Part shown: positions 1-8,450 of the stretch, piece after piece | Layout: every line of letters begins with the position of its first letter | Numbering within the stretch: position 1 is the first letter of the stretch | From: Rhodoblastus sp963704565 | GTDB taxonomy: Bacteria > Pseudomonadota > Alphaproteobacteria > Rhizobiales > Beijerinckiaceae | NCBI GenBank assembly: GCA_963704565.1 | Contig: OY969917.1 | Location: 620,001 to 684,000, forward strand | Length of the DNA: 64,000 bases | Reading direction: 5' to 3' | Notes under the pieces: model-generated | Databases searched by the model: none | Seen by the model: only the letters and a program-made list of their open reading frames with translations | Told to the model about the DNA's origin: nothing | Program-made: the position numbers and the translations under genes

Positions 1-633
1 TCTCTTCGGTCCGATGGCCGGGTTGATAATGACAAAGTAGCGAGACATAGCGCCTCCAGTCGCCGCTGGCCGCCGAGACGGATTCGAGATTCGCTTGGCC
101 GGAAGTCGCGCCGGCTGCGCCGACGTGTCGCATCCGACCGTCCTCGCGGCCCTTCTTCTGCCGCAACGACTTCCGCTAGGGCCGGAGGGGACGGACACTC
201 GGTCAACGCTTTTCCACCTTGCGGCCTCGGCCGTCACGGCGGCGCGACGGCCAAGCCCGCAAGCCACAGCGGGCCGGTCGGCGTAGAGCGACGGCTTGAG
301 ACAGAGGCTGCGCGGGCCGGTCACGGCCCCCGGCAAGGGAAGCAGTGTGTCCGGCTTCGCGACGAAGGCCCATCCCACTGCGCAGGAAACTCGCGGTGGC
401 TCGTCGCCAGCAATGAAAGCCGCGGCGACAGCGGCGGCGTCCTCGGCCTTGGCGCGGTTCTCTTCCACGGCGCGCATCCAGCCCGCGAGGTCGATTCCAT
501 GGACCCGCGCCTGGTCGTCGTCCTCGGCGCGAAGCTTGGGGACCGTGGTCTCGGCCATGGCGGTAGCCCGCCGCATGTCGGCGGCGGCGAGCGTGGCGCG
601 CTCGATCATGTGGGCGGCAAGACACGGGTGCAT
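1..633 (-). CDS. hypothetical protein, runs off the window start
   Basis: An open frame starts with ATG at 633 and runs to the window edge without a stop (211 codons). The first ~140 codons look like a real protein: charged helical stretches (MRAVEENRAKAEDAAA) followed by a Trp/Phe/Pro segment. The last third is Arg/Ser/Pro-rich and less convincing. An in-frame ATG at 48 has a good ribosome site (GGAGG six bases before it) and starts MSRYFVIINPAIGPKR, so the frame may hold two consecutive genes. I recognise no family. Confidence 0.4.
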   Translation of the reverse strand, partial: MHPCLAAHMIERATLAAADMRRATAMAETTVPKLRAEDDDQARVHGIDLAGWMRAVEENRAKAEDAAAVAAAFIAGDEPPRVSCAVGWAFVAKPDTLLPLPGAVTGPRSLCLKPSLYADRPAVACGLGRRAAVTAEAARWKSVDRVSVPSGPSGSRCGRRRAARTVGCDTSAQPARLPAKRISNPSRRPAATGGAMSRYFVIINPAIGPKR

Positions 634-719
634 GTGCGTTCCTTGTCCTTGGCGAGTGGTACGGTAATCGCCCTCGGAACGCTCGGCTGAGAGGGCAGTA
701 CGGCGCGGCCGCGTTTCAG

Positions 720-998
720 TTACCGACCTTCCGCAATCGCCCTTTCGGCGGCGGCGATGGCGGCGGCGGCAGTACGGAAAAAGAGGCGGCGCCCGCTCGG
801 CCCCTCCAGCGGCCGGCCTCCGGGCGTATTCCTGAGGTAGACTTCCCACGTGCGCTCGGACCGGATGACGTGGGCGCCGCTCCAGGCGCGGCTATAAACG
901 AGGCGGTGGTTATGGATGTCGCGCGTCCAGCCCGTCTTGCGAGGCTCGCGAAGGTGGGCGGGTATGCCGCAATAGGGGAAAAGACTCAGCTGTTCCAT
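720..998 (-). CDS. small hypothetical protein (92 aa)
   Basis: The start is set at the ATG at 998 because GGAGGGG lies just upstream; a longer frame back to 1133 has no such signal. The protein begins MEQLSLFPYCGIPAHLRE and ends in an Ala-rich helix (AAAAIAAAERAIAEGR). It has an aromatic, Arg-rich middle with a TWEVYL strand. No known domain is recognised. It points the same way as the gene at 1-633, about 90 bp upstream of it. Confidence 0.45.
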   Translation of the reverse strand: MEQLSLFPYCGIPAHLREPRKTGWTRDIHNHRLVYSRAWSGAHVIRSERTWEVYLRNTPGGRPLEGPSGRRLFFRTAAAAIAAAERAIAEGR

Positions 999-1459
999 CG
1001 GGCCCCTCCGGCGCGGGACTATTCCGCGCCATTGATGGGATAAGAAGAGGTGTGAGTCGTCCTTCGTTGTCAAAGAAGCCATCGCATAATAATTTGTTGC
1101 GCTAAATCGCCATCGAGCGAAGGCTGAAAACATGGCCGGAATCGGCGCGACGATGGGGGCAGCAGACGCGAAAGCCGGCCAGTCCCCTGTCGGAGGCGGA
1201 GCGGCGATTCGGGCGTCGTAGGACGCCTTCCGGCGTCTTTTTGCGAAGGGTCGCCTCCTTCATTGCGAAGCTTGAGCAGGGCCTCGCCGGACAGTGCCTC
1301 CTATGCGGAACCGAACGTAGCTGCCGCCTCAATTTCATTGTTTGCGTGGACACTATAGTTGCCACGAAAAGTTGTAACGCTTTATTTTCTAAAAACTTTT
1401 TCAACGACTTAACCTTATGGGTCGCATGGTTCACGCAAATTGTTCAGAGAGGTCTTGCT

Positions 1460-1777
1460 ATGGTCGAATTTATATTCCCTTCAAAGCGTGATGGCTGGGT
1501 TTATGGCGTTCGCGGAACGGTTACGAACGCCAGCAAATGGACAGAAACACGTGTCAGCGCCTCTGGTGGCGGCGGATATGTACCACCGCAAGTAAGTTCG
1601 ACGGTGGTTCAACGCGGGGATTTCTGGGTCAAGACGGCGGATGGCAAAGAAGTTCATATTGAGAAGAGCCTCCCGGTGTCATCTGGGCATGAAGTAGTAA
1701 TATTGTGGGGTAATTTCGACGGCAACAAAAGTGGTAATTATTTATATTGGTATAGCCGACCGCAGTCGCAACAATGA
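1460..1777 (+). CDS. small beta-rich hypothetical protein (105 aa)
   Basis: ATG 1460 follows AGAGAGG at good spacing, so this start is preferred over the longer frame from 1241. The sequence is strand-rich with a Gly run (SASGGGGYVPPQ) and ends with a conserved-looking stretch of WVKTADGKEVHIEKSLPV type followed by WGNFDGNKSGNYLYWYSRP. This suggests a small SH3/OB-like fold, but I cannot name a family. Base composition is more AT-rich than the neighbours. It may be transcribed together with the gene at 1824. Confidence 0.5.
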   Translation: MVEFIFPSKRDGWVYGVRGTVTNASKWTETRVSASGGGGYVPPQVSSTVVQRGDFWVKTADGKEVHIEKSLPVSSGHEVVILWGNFDGNKSGNYLYWYSRPQSQQ

Positions 1778-1823
1778 CCATCCTCAAAGAACCAAGGCCA
1801 GTTGGGGCCGAGAGAGAGTGACC

Positions 1824-2579
1824 ATGCACCCCTACATCGCTTGCGATATCCTGCCGTGGGCCGAAGCCTACGCGATTCATTGCGCCGCGAAGGCAGTACG
1901 GGCCGAGGAACAAGTAGTGAGGCTGCGAATGAAGGGCATCAGGTCTGACGCCTTCTCCCATGGCCGAAACGCCGCGAGCTGGACTGGCGAGGCCACGCAA
2001 CAACGCGCCATGGCGGAGCGCGCCGCAGCCGTCGCCGAGTCGATCCGGCGAGAAGCCCCCCCGCCTACATGGCTGCTTTCAATCGACCCGGACTTTGACT
2101 TCAGCGCGCGAGCCGCCAAATTCGTCGTTAGGGCAGGTACCCCCCTGCGCTTGCCCGCTGAAATCAAGAGTTTCCAGAGCCTCGGAATCTCACGTGTAGC
2201 CTACGGCGACACGGCCGAAGTTTCGTGCGGAGATCACGTCATCTTTGCCGAGAGGAGTTCCTATGGCCTTGAAGTTTTCCTTCGTCGCATCGGGCCGACG
2301 GGCGAAACTGAATCGCGCGACATCAAGCCCGGCATAAGGTTCCAAGTCGAGCAGGCGATCCTCACCGGGACGTGCGGAGCCGATTTCGCCATACTTAGGG
2401 GCGCTGGGTATCTAGCCGCTGCCGTCCGGCGAATCCATGCGGAAAGGGCCGGGTTCGTTGGCACGACATTGGAGCGCAAGACGCGGAGCGAGGCCTTAAG
2501 AATCTTCAAGGCCCGCCTTCCCGCGCCGCCTCCTATCCCTGACGACGACGTCGACGTGCTCGCCGCCATGGGGCTTTAG
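1824..2579 (+). CDS. hypothetical protein (251 aa)
   Basis: ATG 1824 has GAGAGAGAGTG upstream. The N-terminal half is helical (AEAYAIHCAAKAVRAEEQVVRLRMKG). The middle has alternating strands (KFVVRAGTPLRL, AEVSCGDHVIFAE). The C-terminus is an acidic tail, PIPDDDVDVLAAMGL. No catalytic motif is apparent and no family is recognised. It lies about 45 bp after the gene ending at 1777 and may share its transcript. Confidence 0.5.
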   Translation: MHPYIACDILPWAEAYAIHCAAKAVRAEEQVVRLRMKGIRSDAFSHGRNAASWTGEATQQRAMAERAAAVAESIRREAPPPTWLLSIDPDFDFSARAAKFVVRAGTPLRLPAEIKSFQSLGISRVAYGDTAEVSCGDHVIFAERSSYGLEVFLRRIGPTGETESRDIKPGIRFQVEQAILTGTCGADFAILRGAGYLAAAVRRIHAERAGFVGTTLERKTRSEALRIFKARLPAPPPIPDDDVDVLAAMGL

Positions 2580-2682
2580 GATAGCGACGACCGCGATGCC
2601 AAGGGCGAGGGCAAGGGCGCGGAAGAGAATGACTAGCGAGAAGGCATGCCGTTTCGGCTCATGACCGCCTCAGGCGCGCATT

Positions 2683-2742
2683 ACATATGCTGCGTTATAT
2701 CTATTTACATATGCGATTGTATATGTCACAACATATGTGCAG
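2683..2742 (+). repeat. five 12-bp-spaced ACATATG-type repeats
   Basis: Copies begin at 2683 (ACATATG), 2695 (TTATATC), 2707 (ACATATG), 2719 (GTATATG) and 2731 (ACATATG), exactly 12 bp apart. They occupy the region directly upstream of the gene starting at 2763. The half-site CATATG is itself palindromic. The regular spacing on roughly the same DNA face suggests cooperative protein binding, as in an operator or iteron array. The binding protein is unknown. Confidence 0.55.
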
Positions 2743-2762
2743 CCATAGGAAAGGAATTCCTT

Positions 2763-3071
2763 ATGTCATCTCAGAACCGAGGCTTTAACCCGCACGATGC
2801 CATTTCGCCGCGCGCGCAGTGGCAGCTCGTCGATGTCCTCCACGAAGGCGAACAGTGGTCAATGGCGGTTGGAAAATGGCGCGAACCCGACGGATGGCGC
2901 AACGTCTTGGCGCAGCGCTGGAATGGCGGGGAGGGAGAAAAAGGAAATCCCGTTTCGCACGGATACCCCACGTGGTTTGTCCTCCCTGACGAAACGTATG
3001 TTTTATACATCTCCAGCGCCTTCATTCCCGAGGAGAAGCGCCGTTTCGTGAAAGACTTCCTCGGAATCTAA
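2763..3071 (+). CDS. small hypothetical protein (102 aa) behind repeat array
   Basis: ATG 2763 follows AGGAAAGG. The protein has mixed polarity with many Trp residues (QWQLVDVLHEGEQWSMAVGKW, shown here in part) and a C-terminal FIPEEKRRFVKDFLGI helix. No family is recognised. The 12-bp repeats end about 20 bp before its start, so its expression is probably controlled by whatever binds them. Confidence 0.5.
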   Translation: MSSQNRGFNPHDAISPRAQWQLVDVLHEGEQWSMAVGKWREPDGWRNVLAQRWNGGEGEKGNPVSHGYPTWFVLPDETYVLYISSAFIPEEKRRFVKDFLGI

Positions 3072-3181
3072 CCCGCATTCGCCGGATGCCCTCTGATTTT
3101 GCTGTACAATATAGACGTTTATGGCGTAATTTTTATAGCGTTATGCTTCTTTGAGCGAGGCGGCGATGACGAACCCGGCGG

Positions 3182-4048
3182 GTGAAACGAATGCCGTTGG
3201 AGTGGGGTATTATTATGCACGATTGGTACTATCCCGTATCTGGAGCAGTATTAGATGTTAGTGAGTCTATAATTGTTGAAACGGCGGGCCGAATTGTCAT
3301 TGCGGCGCGGTCTGTAACGAAAGGCGGTATAACCGCAGATGAGTTGAAGTGGATTTCTCGCGATCCGCAGACTATTTCGACTGCCATGACGTTATCTGAC
3401 GTTTCATTCGAATTAGTATATCATCCTGACATAGACCAAGAAAACGATAATGGGGCTTGGTTCATAGACATAGTATTAGTATTTATGACAATAAAGTCTA
3501 GTATGCGTTTATATAACACGGCAATGATGTCATGCGAAGTGGATAAGATATTAAAATGCGCGAAAGGCTCTGTACTCATGCGGAGTCACAGAAATCCAAT
3601 ATTACGAAACTGTGCCGCGTCCGGGACGCTTACGCGTGATCATCTACAATGGATCGAGCGGAATATAGATTCGCTTATCGACCTAATGAAAGAGAAACCA
3701 TTTATGAATTCATTGGACGCGCTGAGAACAGCAATATATACCGATAATCCAGCAATAGTACTAATATTAGCATGGTCTGGACTTGAAGCGTTGTTTAGAG
3801 TTGCGGCAGAGCATACATTTAAATTGTCATTGGCAATTTCATATTTTATAGGAGCTGATGATAAAAAATCGATATTTTCTGATATGAAGAAAAGCTATAA
3901 TATGCGGTCGCGGTTTGTGCATGGATCGGCAAATCGCAATGAAGATATAACTCAAATATCAAACCTAACATTTGACATACTATGCCGCTGTCTCGCAAAG
4001 AGTGTTGAGCAAAAAGGCCTCCCCGATATCGAAACACTATTATTTTGA
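3182..4048 (+). CDS. HEPN-domain protein (Apea-like), candidate RNase toxin
   Basis: A 288-residue protein in clearly AT-rich DNA. Residues ~190-250 form a hydrophobic helix (IVLILAWSGLEALFRVAAE) followed by a basic segment with R242-S-R-F-V-H247-G, which fits the R-x4-H motif of HEPN ribonucleases. The helix-then-RxxxxH layout resembles the Apea-like HEPN group, known from abortive-infection and defence proteins. The N-terminal ~150 residues are strand-rich and unassigned. The start may be ATG 3182, or ATG 3215 (MHDWYYPV), which has a GGAG-type signal. The base composition suggests recent transfer. The family call is from motif and layout only. Confidence 0.55.
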   Translation: MKRMPLEWGIIMHDWYYPVSGAVLDVSESIIVETAGRIVIAARSVTKGGITADELKWISRDPQTISTAMTLSDVSFELVYHPDIDQENDNGAWFIDIVLVFMTIKSSMRLYNTAMMSCEVDKILKCAKGSVLMRSHRNPILRNCAASGTLTRDHLQWIERNIDSLIDLMKEKPFMNSLDALRTAIYTDNPAIVLILAWSGLEALFRVAAEHTFKLSLAISYFIGADDKKSIFSDMKKSYNMRSRFVHGSANRNEDITQISNLTFDILCRCLAKSVEQKGLPDIETLLF

Positions 4049-4613
4049 GTAATTTATGTGAAAGTCGTTCTGATAGTAACTTAGGTGACATAGGCGGTGC
4101 CTCATGAATCCCCTCATTTTTTGGAAGGCGAGAAATGCAACCCCTGATTGGAGTTCAGGCGCAGATGATCTCGCATGACGGGTGATAAAACGCCAGTTCG
4201 AGCCTCCGTGTCGGCGGAAAGGGGATCGCGCCACGGCCGATGCGGGGCCTTCTGATCCTTCGTTCGCTCTGAATATGCGGCAAAATGCCTCCGAATGGCG
4301 GGGATTTCAAAATGAGGGGATTCCTGAGAGGCGGTGCATGATGCGGCGGATCCGGGCCTTTCATAAGGTTGGCTGCGGGTTCAATGGACCCGCAGCGGCA
4401 TCGCGTTCTCGGGCTTCGATATCTCGAACCGAAAATGCGACCGTTTCGCTTACCCACACAGGGTGCAGAAGGTCGCGGGGTCGGATGAGGCCTCATTTTA
4501 TGTAATACGCGCGCGTTGCGCTTTACCGATTACCGATTCATCCTTTTGAAAGCAGGTTGAAAGCCAGCAATGGGATGTATTACACATCCCGCTCTGGCCA
4601 GGAGGACGCCTCC
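4049..4613 (+). other. non-coding region with inverted repeats, candidate oriT
   Basis: 565 bp without a convincing gene, immediately upstream of mobC and the relaxase gene, where transfer origins usually lie. Visible structure: a 15-bp inverted repeat (4106-4120 with 4309-4323, GAATCCCCTCATTTT type); a 9-bp stem with 7-nt loop at 4372-4396 (GCTGCGGGT arms); the 12-bp palindrome ATGAGGCCTCAT at 4485-4496; and a direct repeat TACCGAT-TACCGAT at 4524-4537. No nick site is recognised, so oriT is inferred from position and repeats. Confidence 0.4.
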
Positions 4614-5066
4614 GTGGACCACAAATACGCTTCTGAAACGTCACGCGACGATGGCGAGGTCGATAAGGGCGGCTATCTCGGCCGCTCCACCGCCGGACGT
4701 CGGTCGCTCTCACGCCAGCCGCTGTCCGTGCGCCTTTCGGAACAAGAACTCCGGTCGGTGGTCGCCGCCGCCACCGTGTGCGGGCGGCGACCGAGCGTTT
4801 TTGTTAGGATCGCCGCACTGTCGGCCGCAGGACGGCCCGTGTCGGCGACAGCGGCGCGGCGGGACGCGTTGGCGCAAGAGACAGCCAAGGCCGTCGGACA
4901 CCTCGGTCGGATCGGCTCTTTGCTGAACCAGATTGCCCGGGTGGCGAATTCGACCGGTCGGATCAACGCGTCGGACGCGGCCTACACCTACGAACGGGCT
5001 GCACGGGAGATCGCGGCAATCCGCCAAGCCCTGCTCACGCAGAATGGGGACGGGCATGAGCCGTGA
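4614..5066 (+). CDS. mobC: MobC-like relaxosome accessory protein
   Basis: The C-terminal half carries the MobC-family signature LGRIGSLLNQIARVANSTGR, preceded by a region typical of ribbon-helix-helix DNA-binding proteins (PLSVRLSEQELRSVVAAA). MobC proteins bind oriT and assist the relaxase in strand opening. GTG 4614 is preferred because AGGAGG sits ten bases upstream; in-frame TTG 4557 and ATG 4575 lack such a signal. The stop overlaps the GTG start of the relaxase by four bases, indicating translational coupling. About 150 residues, usual for the family. Confidence 0.75.
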   Translation: MDHKYASETSRDDGEVDKGGYLGRSTAGRRSLSRQPLSVRLSEQELRSVVAAATVCGRRPSVFVRIAALSAAGRPVSATAARRDALAQETAKAVGHLGRIGSLLNQIARVANSTGRINASDAAYTYERAAREIAAIRQALLTQNGDGHEP

Positions 5067-6160
5067 TCGTCACATGTGTCAGTCACGGTCGGACGACACG
5101 CGACGCTCGTCGCCTCGCGGCCCATCTATCGAAGACGGGTGGGCAGACGGTACGCGTCGTGGCGTCTTCAGGTCTCGTCCCTGGCATGCCCTTGAACGAA
5201 ATTATGGACGATCTGCGGCGGTCCTTGGCGCTGTCGCCGCGGGCAAATGTTGGCTTCCACCATGTCACGGTCAATCCCGGGAGGTCGTGGACGGCGGCGC
5301 AGCGGGACGACGCGATCCGCCACGTCCTCAACGAATTAGGGGCGACGTCCCACGCTTGGGCCGCAGTCGAGCATTCCGGCAAGACGCGCGCGATGGCTGG
5401 CGGCGATTCGACGCATTTCCATTTGATTGTAGCCCACGTCGGCCCGGACGGCAGGGCGCTGGATATGCGCGGTTCCTATGCCCGGCTAGAGGCGGTGGCG
5501 CGGACATGCGAGGTGGATTTCGGCGAACAGCTGACACATTCGCGTCGCCCGGCGGCCGTCGCACGACATTTGTCGCGGATCGGCCGATCGGACGTGGCGG
5601 CCGCTCTCACATCTGGCGCATCCAGCGCGAACTTGCCCCGCAGCGCAATGTCATCCGCCAGCCGCCAGAGGGCCGCCAGCAAGGGACTCGATCTGCCGGC
5701 CGCGCGGGCGGCAGTGCGCGCGGCGTGGGAATCGTCGGATTTGGCCGGCACACTAGCCGCGACCGGCCTGCGGATCGGGTGGGGCGACCGTCGGCCAGTG
5801 CCACTCGTCAGAACGGCCGACGGGGCAGCCGTCGGCGCATTGGACCGTTTGGCAGGCGTGTCGCGCGTCGAGGCGGTCGATCGGTTGGAGGCTGAGATGG
5901 CGAGGCCGAGAAAAACGAAGACAGGAGAAACCGATGAGCGAAAAACACCCCGTGGACGACACGCCGCTGCTGGTCAGGCACGGCCGGACGATTTGGCGCG
6001 ATGTCGTCGAGACGAAGTCGACAGCGGAGGTGATTCTGGGGATTCTGGCGCCGGACGGGGAGGAGTCCCCGTCCTCGATGGGCTGGCCCGGATCGAGGCG
6101 AAGCTCGACGCCCTCCTGTTGATCCTGCTGCCGCCCGCCGCCGGCGCCAACGCGCCCTAG
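5063..6160 (+). CDS. relaxase / mobilization nuclease
   Basis: A 365-residue protein starting at a GTG that overlaps the mobC stop (GTGA). It has the relaxase metal-site motif H118-F-H120 (DSTHFHLIVAHV), preceded by an N-GRSW block, as in MOBQ/MOBP-type mobilization nucleases. It should nick oriT and lead the strand during transfer. No Tyr is visible in the first ~130 residues, where a catalytic Tyr would be expected, so either the nucleophile is unusual or the family differs. The C-terminal 80 residues overlap a second well-translated frame from 5934. The relaxase may truly end earlier, with a frameshift near 6060. Confidence 0.7.
   Translation: MIVTCVSHGRTTRDARRLAAHLSKTGGQTVRVVASSGLVPGMPLNEIMDDLRRSLALSPRANVGFHHVTVNPGRSWTAAQRDDAIRHVLNELGATSHAWAAVEHSGKTRAMAGGDSTHFHLIVAHVGPDGRALDMRGSYARLEAVARTCEVDFGEQLTHSRRPAAVARHLSRIGRSDVAAALTSGASSANLPRSAMSSASRQRAASKGLDLPAARAAVRAAWESSDLAGTLAATGLRIGWGDRRPVPLVRTADGAAVGALDRLAGVSRVEAVDRLEAEMARPRKTKTGETDERKTPRGRHAAAGQARPDDLARCRRDEVDSGGDSGDSGAGRGGVPVLDGLARIEAKLDALLLILLPPAAGANAP
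5934..6122 (+). CDS. small overlapping ORF in the relaxase 3' end
   Basis: ATG 5934 has an excellent ribosome site (AGGAGAAACCG). It starts a protein (MSEKHPVDDTPLLVRHGRT...) that looks real for ~45 codons, then turns into low-complexity Ser/Arg and stops at 6122. The other frame becomes convincing at the same place (VLDGLARIEAKLDALLLILL to 6160). One missing base near 6060 (in GGGGAGGAG) would join the two into a coherent ~75-residue protein ending at 6160. Function is unknown. It may be a frameshifted small gene or a true overlap. Confidence 0.4.
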   Translation: MSEKHPVDDTPLLVRHGRTIWRDVVETKSTAEVILGILAPDGEESPSSMGWPGSRRSSTPSC

Positions 6161-6216
6161 CGGAGTTGCGCTCGGCCGACGCGGCGGCGCGGAGCCGGGC
6201 GCGGAAGGGCCGCACC

Positions 6217-7191
6217 ATGGCGGCCGACGTCGAAAAGGCGAAAGCCGCTCTTTGGAAAAAGCTTTTCGGGGCCGACCTGTCGCCGGAACTCGTCGCGGCG
6301 CTTGTTTATGTCGACGTCCGGGAGCGGCTCGTTAAACTCACAGATGGAGGCTGGGTCCGTGACGAAGGGGACCGGATGTTCGCCTCCGGCGGCGATCCGA
6401 AAGTCGTCGCATTGATGGTTGCTGCGGCGCAGGCGAAAGGATGGCGAGCCGTCCGGATATGGGGCGACGCCGAATTCTTGCGCGAGGCGCGTCGGCAGTT
6501 CGAAGCAGCTGGAATTCCGGTCACGGTAATCGCCCCGCCGCCTGACCCCATTATTGAGCGCGCCGAAGCGCCGCCCGCGGCGCCGGGCCATGACCTCTCC
6601 GAGGTCGTGGCGGAATTCCGCCGCCGGCGCGTCGCGGTCGAGGCGCGCCTTTCGGAAATTCGCCAACCGGCGGAGCCATCGGGCGCGCTGGTTGCCGCCC
6701 GCGACGCCGAGCAGGCGGCCGACGCGGGATGGCGCGAGGCGATGCACGGACGCGACGCGGCGAAGCGGGCGCGCGATGAGATCGCGTCCGAATTGGAAAA
6801 GGCGGGGCTTCTCAGCCGAGGGTCTTTGCGGCGCCGGCTTGCAGCCGCACAGGCGGAGTACGAAGCGGCGCGCGAGAAATTTCGCGATGCATGTGAAAGG
6901 CACGATGACCTGAAGGCCAAGGCGGACGATCTCCAGCGCGATTTCGACAAGGCGGAACGGCGCCGCCGCGCCGCCCGAGCCGACGAGGAGCGCAAGGCGC
7001 AGGCGGAGGCCGCCTTTCTAGCAGAATGCGAACGTATCGCCGGGCAGTCAGCCGTCATCGCCAATCAAGGCCCGGACGCCATCGAGGCCGCCGCGCGGGC
7101 GCGCCTCACGTCGCGGGCTGACAGTCGATTGCTGCTCCATGCCGCCGCTGCGCCTGAGGATGAGTCTAACGTCACTTCCGCAAGGCCCTAG
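6217..7191 (+). CDS. LPD7-domain coiled-coil protein, mobilization-linked
   Basis: Residues ~40-110 (WVRDEGDRMFASGGDP, then AAQAKGWRAVRIWGD) match the LPD7 domain, a polyvalent-protein module found beside or fused to relaxases. From ~140 to 300 the protein is a long Ala/Arg/Glu-rich coiled coil. The start at ATG 6217 is chosen for the GGAAGGG signal; a TTG at 6166 is possible. It follows the relaxase by ~56 bp in the same direction, so it is likely a transfer accessory or relaxase partner. 324 residues. Confidence 0.6.
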   Translation: MAADVEKAKAALWKKLFGADLSPELVAALVYVDVRERLVKLTDGGWVRDEGDRMFASGGDPKVVALMVAAAQAKGWRAVRIWGDAEFLREARRQFEAAGIPVTVIAPPPDPIIERAEAPPAAPGHDLSEVVAEFRRRRVAVEARLSEIRQPAEPSGALVAARDAEQAADAGWREAMHGRDAAKRARDEIASELEKAGLLSRGSLRRRLAAAQAEYEAAREKFRDACERHDDLKAKADDLQRDFDKAERRRRAARADEERKAQAEAAFLAECERIAGQSAVIANQGPDAIEAAARARLTSRADSRLLLHAAAAPEDESNVTSARP

Positions 7192-7616
7192 AGGCAACCG
7201 GGGGAGGACGTCGCGGCCATGGCCGCCGCATCAGGGGCCGCTGCGATTAACCGTTGACGCAGCCGGAGGCGGCCGTTCTGCCCGCCATGATAGAGGCGCC
7301 ACGCTTGGCCTTCTTGTCCATGGGTTCTTTCGCCTGCGCTGCTGCCGGTGTGGGCATTGGTGCGAATCGCCATTATGGTTCCGCTAGGTTCGGTAAATCA
7401 TGAAGGGTGAAGCGCCGCGCGGAAAAAGGTCGTGAGCGTGCTGGTGGTATCGGCGCACGAACGATGGAAGGCCCTAAACGGCTCAGGGATGTAATCGCCG
7501 AGAATCAGGCATAGGGCGTCAGAGTCGGGTGTGCAGCCACGTGGGATTCTTCGCGGCGACCTCTTGCGGCGAAGCCAAAGTTGCGAGCATATTCGGATAT
7601 TCGGGGGGATTTCCGT
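7192..7616 (+). other. 425-bp gene-free stretch
   Basis: No reading frame here has plausible composition together with a ribosome site. It separates the GC-rich mobilization genes from the AT-rich pair at 7617-8976 and probably holds the promoter of that pair. No clear operator is seen. Confidence 0.4.
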
Positions 7617-8450
7617 ATGAAACTTGCAACAAAAATTGTTGTTGGCGCGATAAACATCGCGGCCAGTCCGCATGAAGAAGGAACTTATCGCCGGCTAATT
7701 GAAGCCGTTGCCGGCAAAGAGGTTGATTTAGGCGGCTCCGATTTTGCGAAATTGACTAAACCCGAGCAGGTCGATTCTAACCCTAATGTTATGATTGGGA
7801 GAATATGTGTTTATGCGTTAATTGATAAAAAAAGCGATTGGTTTAATAAAGAAACAAATGACAAGGCGACCGAAAAAGATAAAGAATCAATTGTGGTCGC
7901 AGATAATCTTGCTCCGAATTACAGATATTTTTATTATGCATTGGAACTTAAGCGTCATTTAATTATATTTGAAATGTCAAATGAGATGAATCAGCACTTT
8001 GGAGCAGCAAGGGCGTCGAAGTTTTTCAATGGGTTGTTTTCTGGGTTGCCAGATGACTTTCCGATGGTCTCCTTGACCGTAATTCCAGAAGAGGGAACGG
8101 TGGATCGTATTTTGGCGCTTCCGAAGCTGAACCGGCTTAAGATATTTATTACGCGGCCCAATCCCGAAGATTTGAATGATGAATACGCCGAAGTGATGAA
8201 AACGTTGAATGAGGAAAACGCCAGTTCGGTTACGCAAGAGATAACAAAAGCGCCGAAGGCGGAGCGGCTGACGCCGAATGAACGTACACGGAAGTTGGCG
8301 TACGTGGCCGCATCGAACGGATATGTCGAAGGTGGGTCGAGGGGGTTGCCGCCCAATTCAACGAAGTCTCATGCCAAGCGCGTGGAAATAAAGGTTGGGA
8401 AAGATGGATCATCAATCCTTAGGTTCCTCTCGTCTTTCCTCAATTTTTAA
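7617..8450 (+). CDS. DUF4747 family protein
   Basis: 277 residues, AT-rich, ATG 7617 after a G-run ribosome site. The family pattern is visible as an N-terminal strand (KIVVGAINIAASPHEEGTY), a middle block (VVADNLAPNYRYFYYALELK), a C-terminal LNRLKIFITRPNPEDLNDEY segment and then the ASNGYVEGGSRG block. The biochemical role of DUF4747 is unknown to me. It overlaps the downstream membrane-protein gene by 47 bp, which implies they are made together. The neighbourhood (HEPN, restriction, toxin-antitoxin) points to phage defence, which is inference. Confidence 0.65.
   Translation: MKLATKIVVGAINIAASPHEEGTYRRLIEAVAGKEVDLGGSDFAKLTKPEQVDSNPNVMIGRICVYALIDKKSDWFNKETNDKATEKDKESIVVADNLAPNYRYFYYALELKRHLIIFEMSNEMNQHFGAARASKFFNGLFSGLPDDFPMVSLTVIPEEGTVDRILALPKLNRLKIFITRPNPEDLNDEYAEVMKTLNEENASSVTQEITKAPKAERLTPNERTRKLAYVAASNGYVEGGSRGLPPNSTKSHAKRVEIKVGKDGSSILRFLSSFLNF

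Noticed and set aside
1102..1434. Minus-strand frame of 110 codons
   Set aside because: Basic, Arg-rich composition, no ribosome site, overlaps the preferred promoter area of the gene at 1460.
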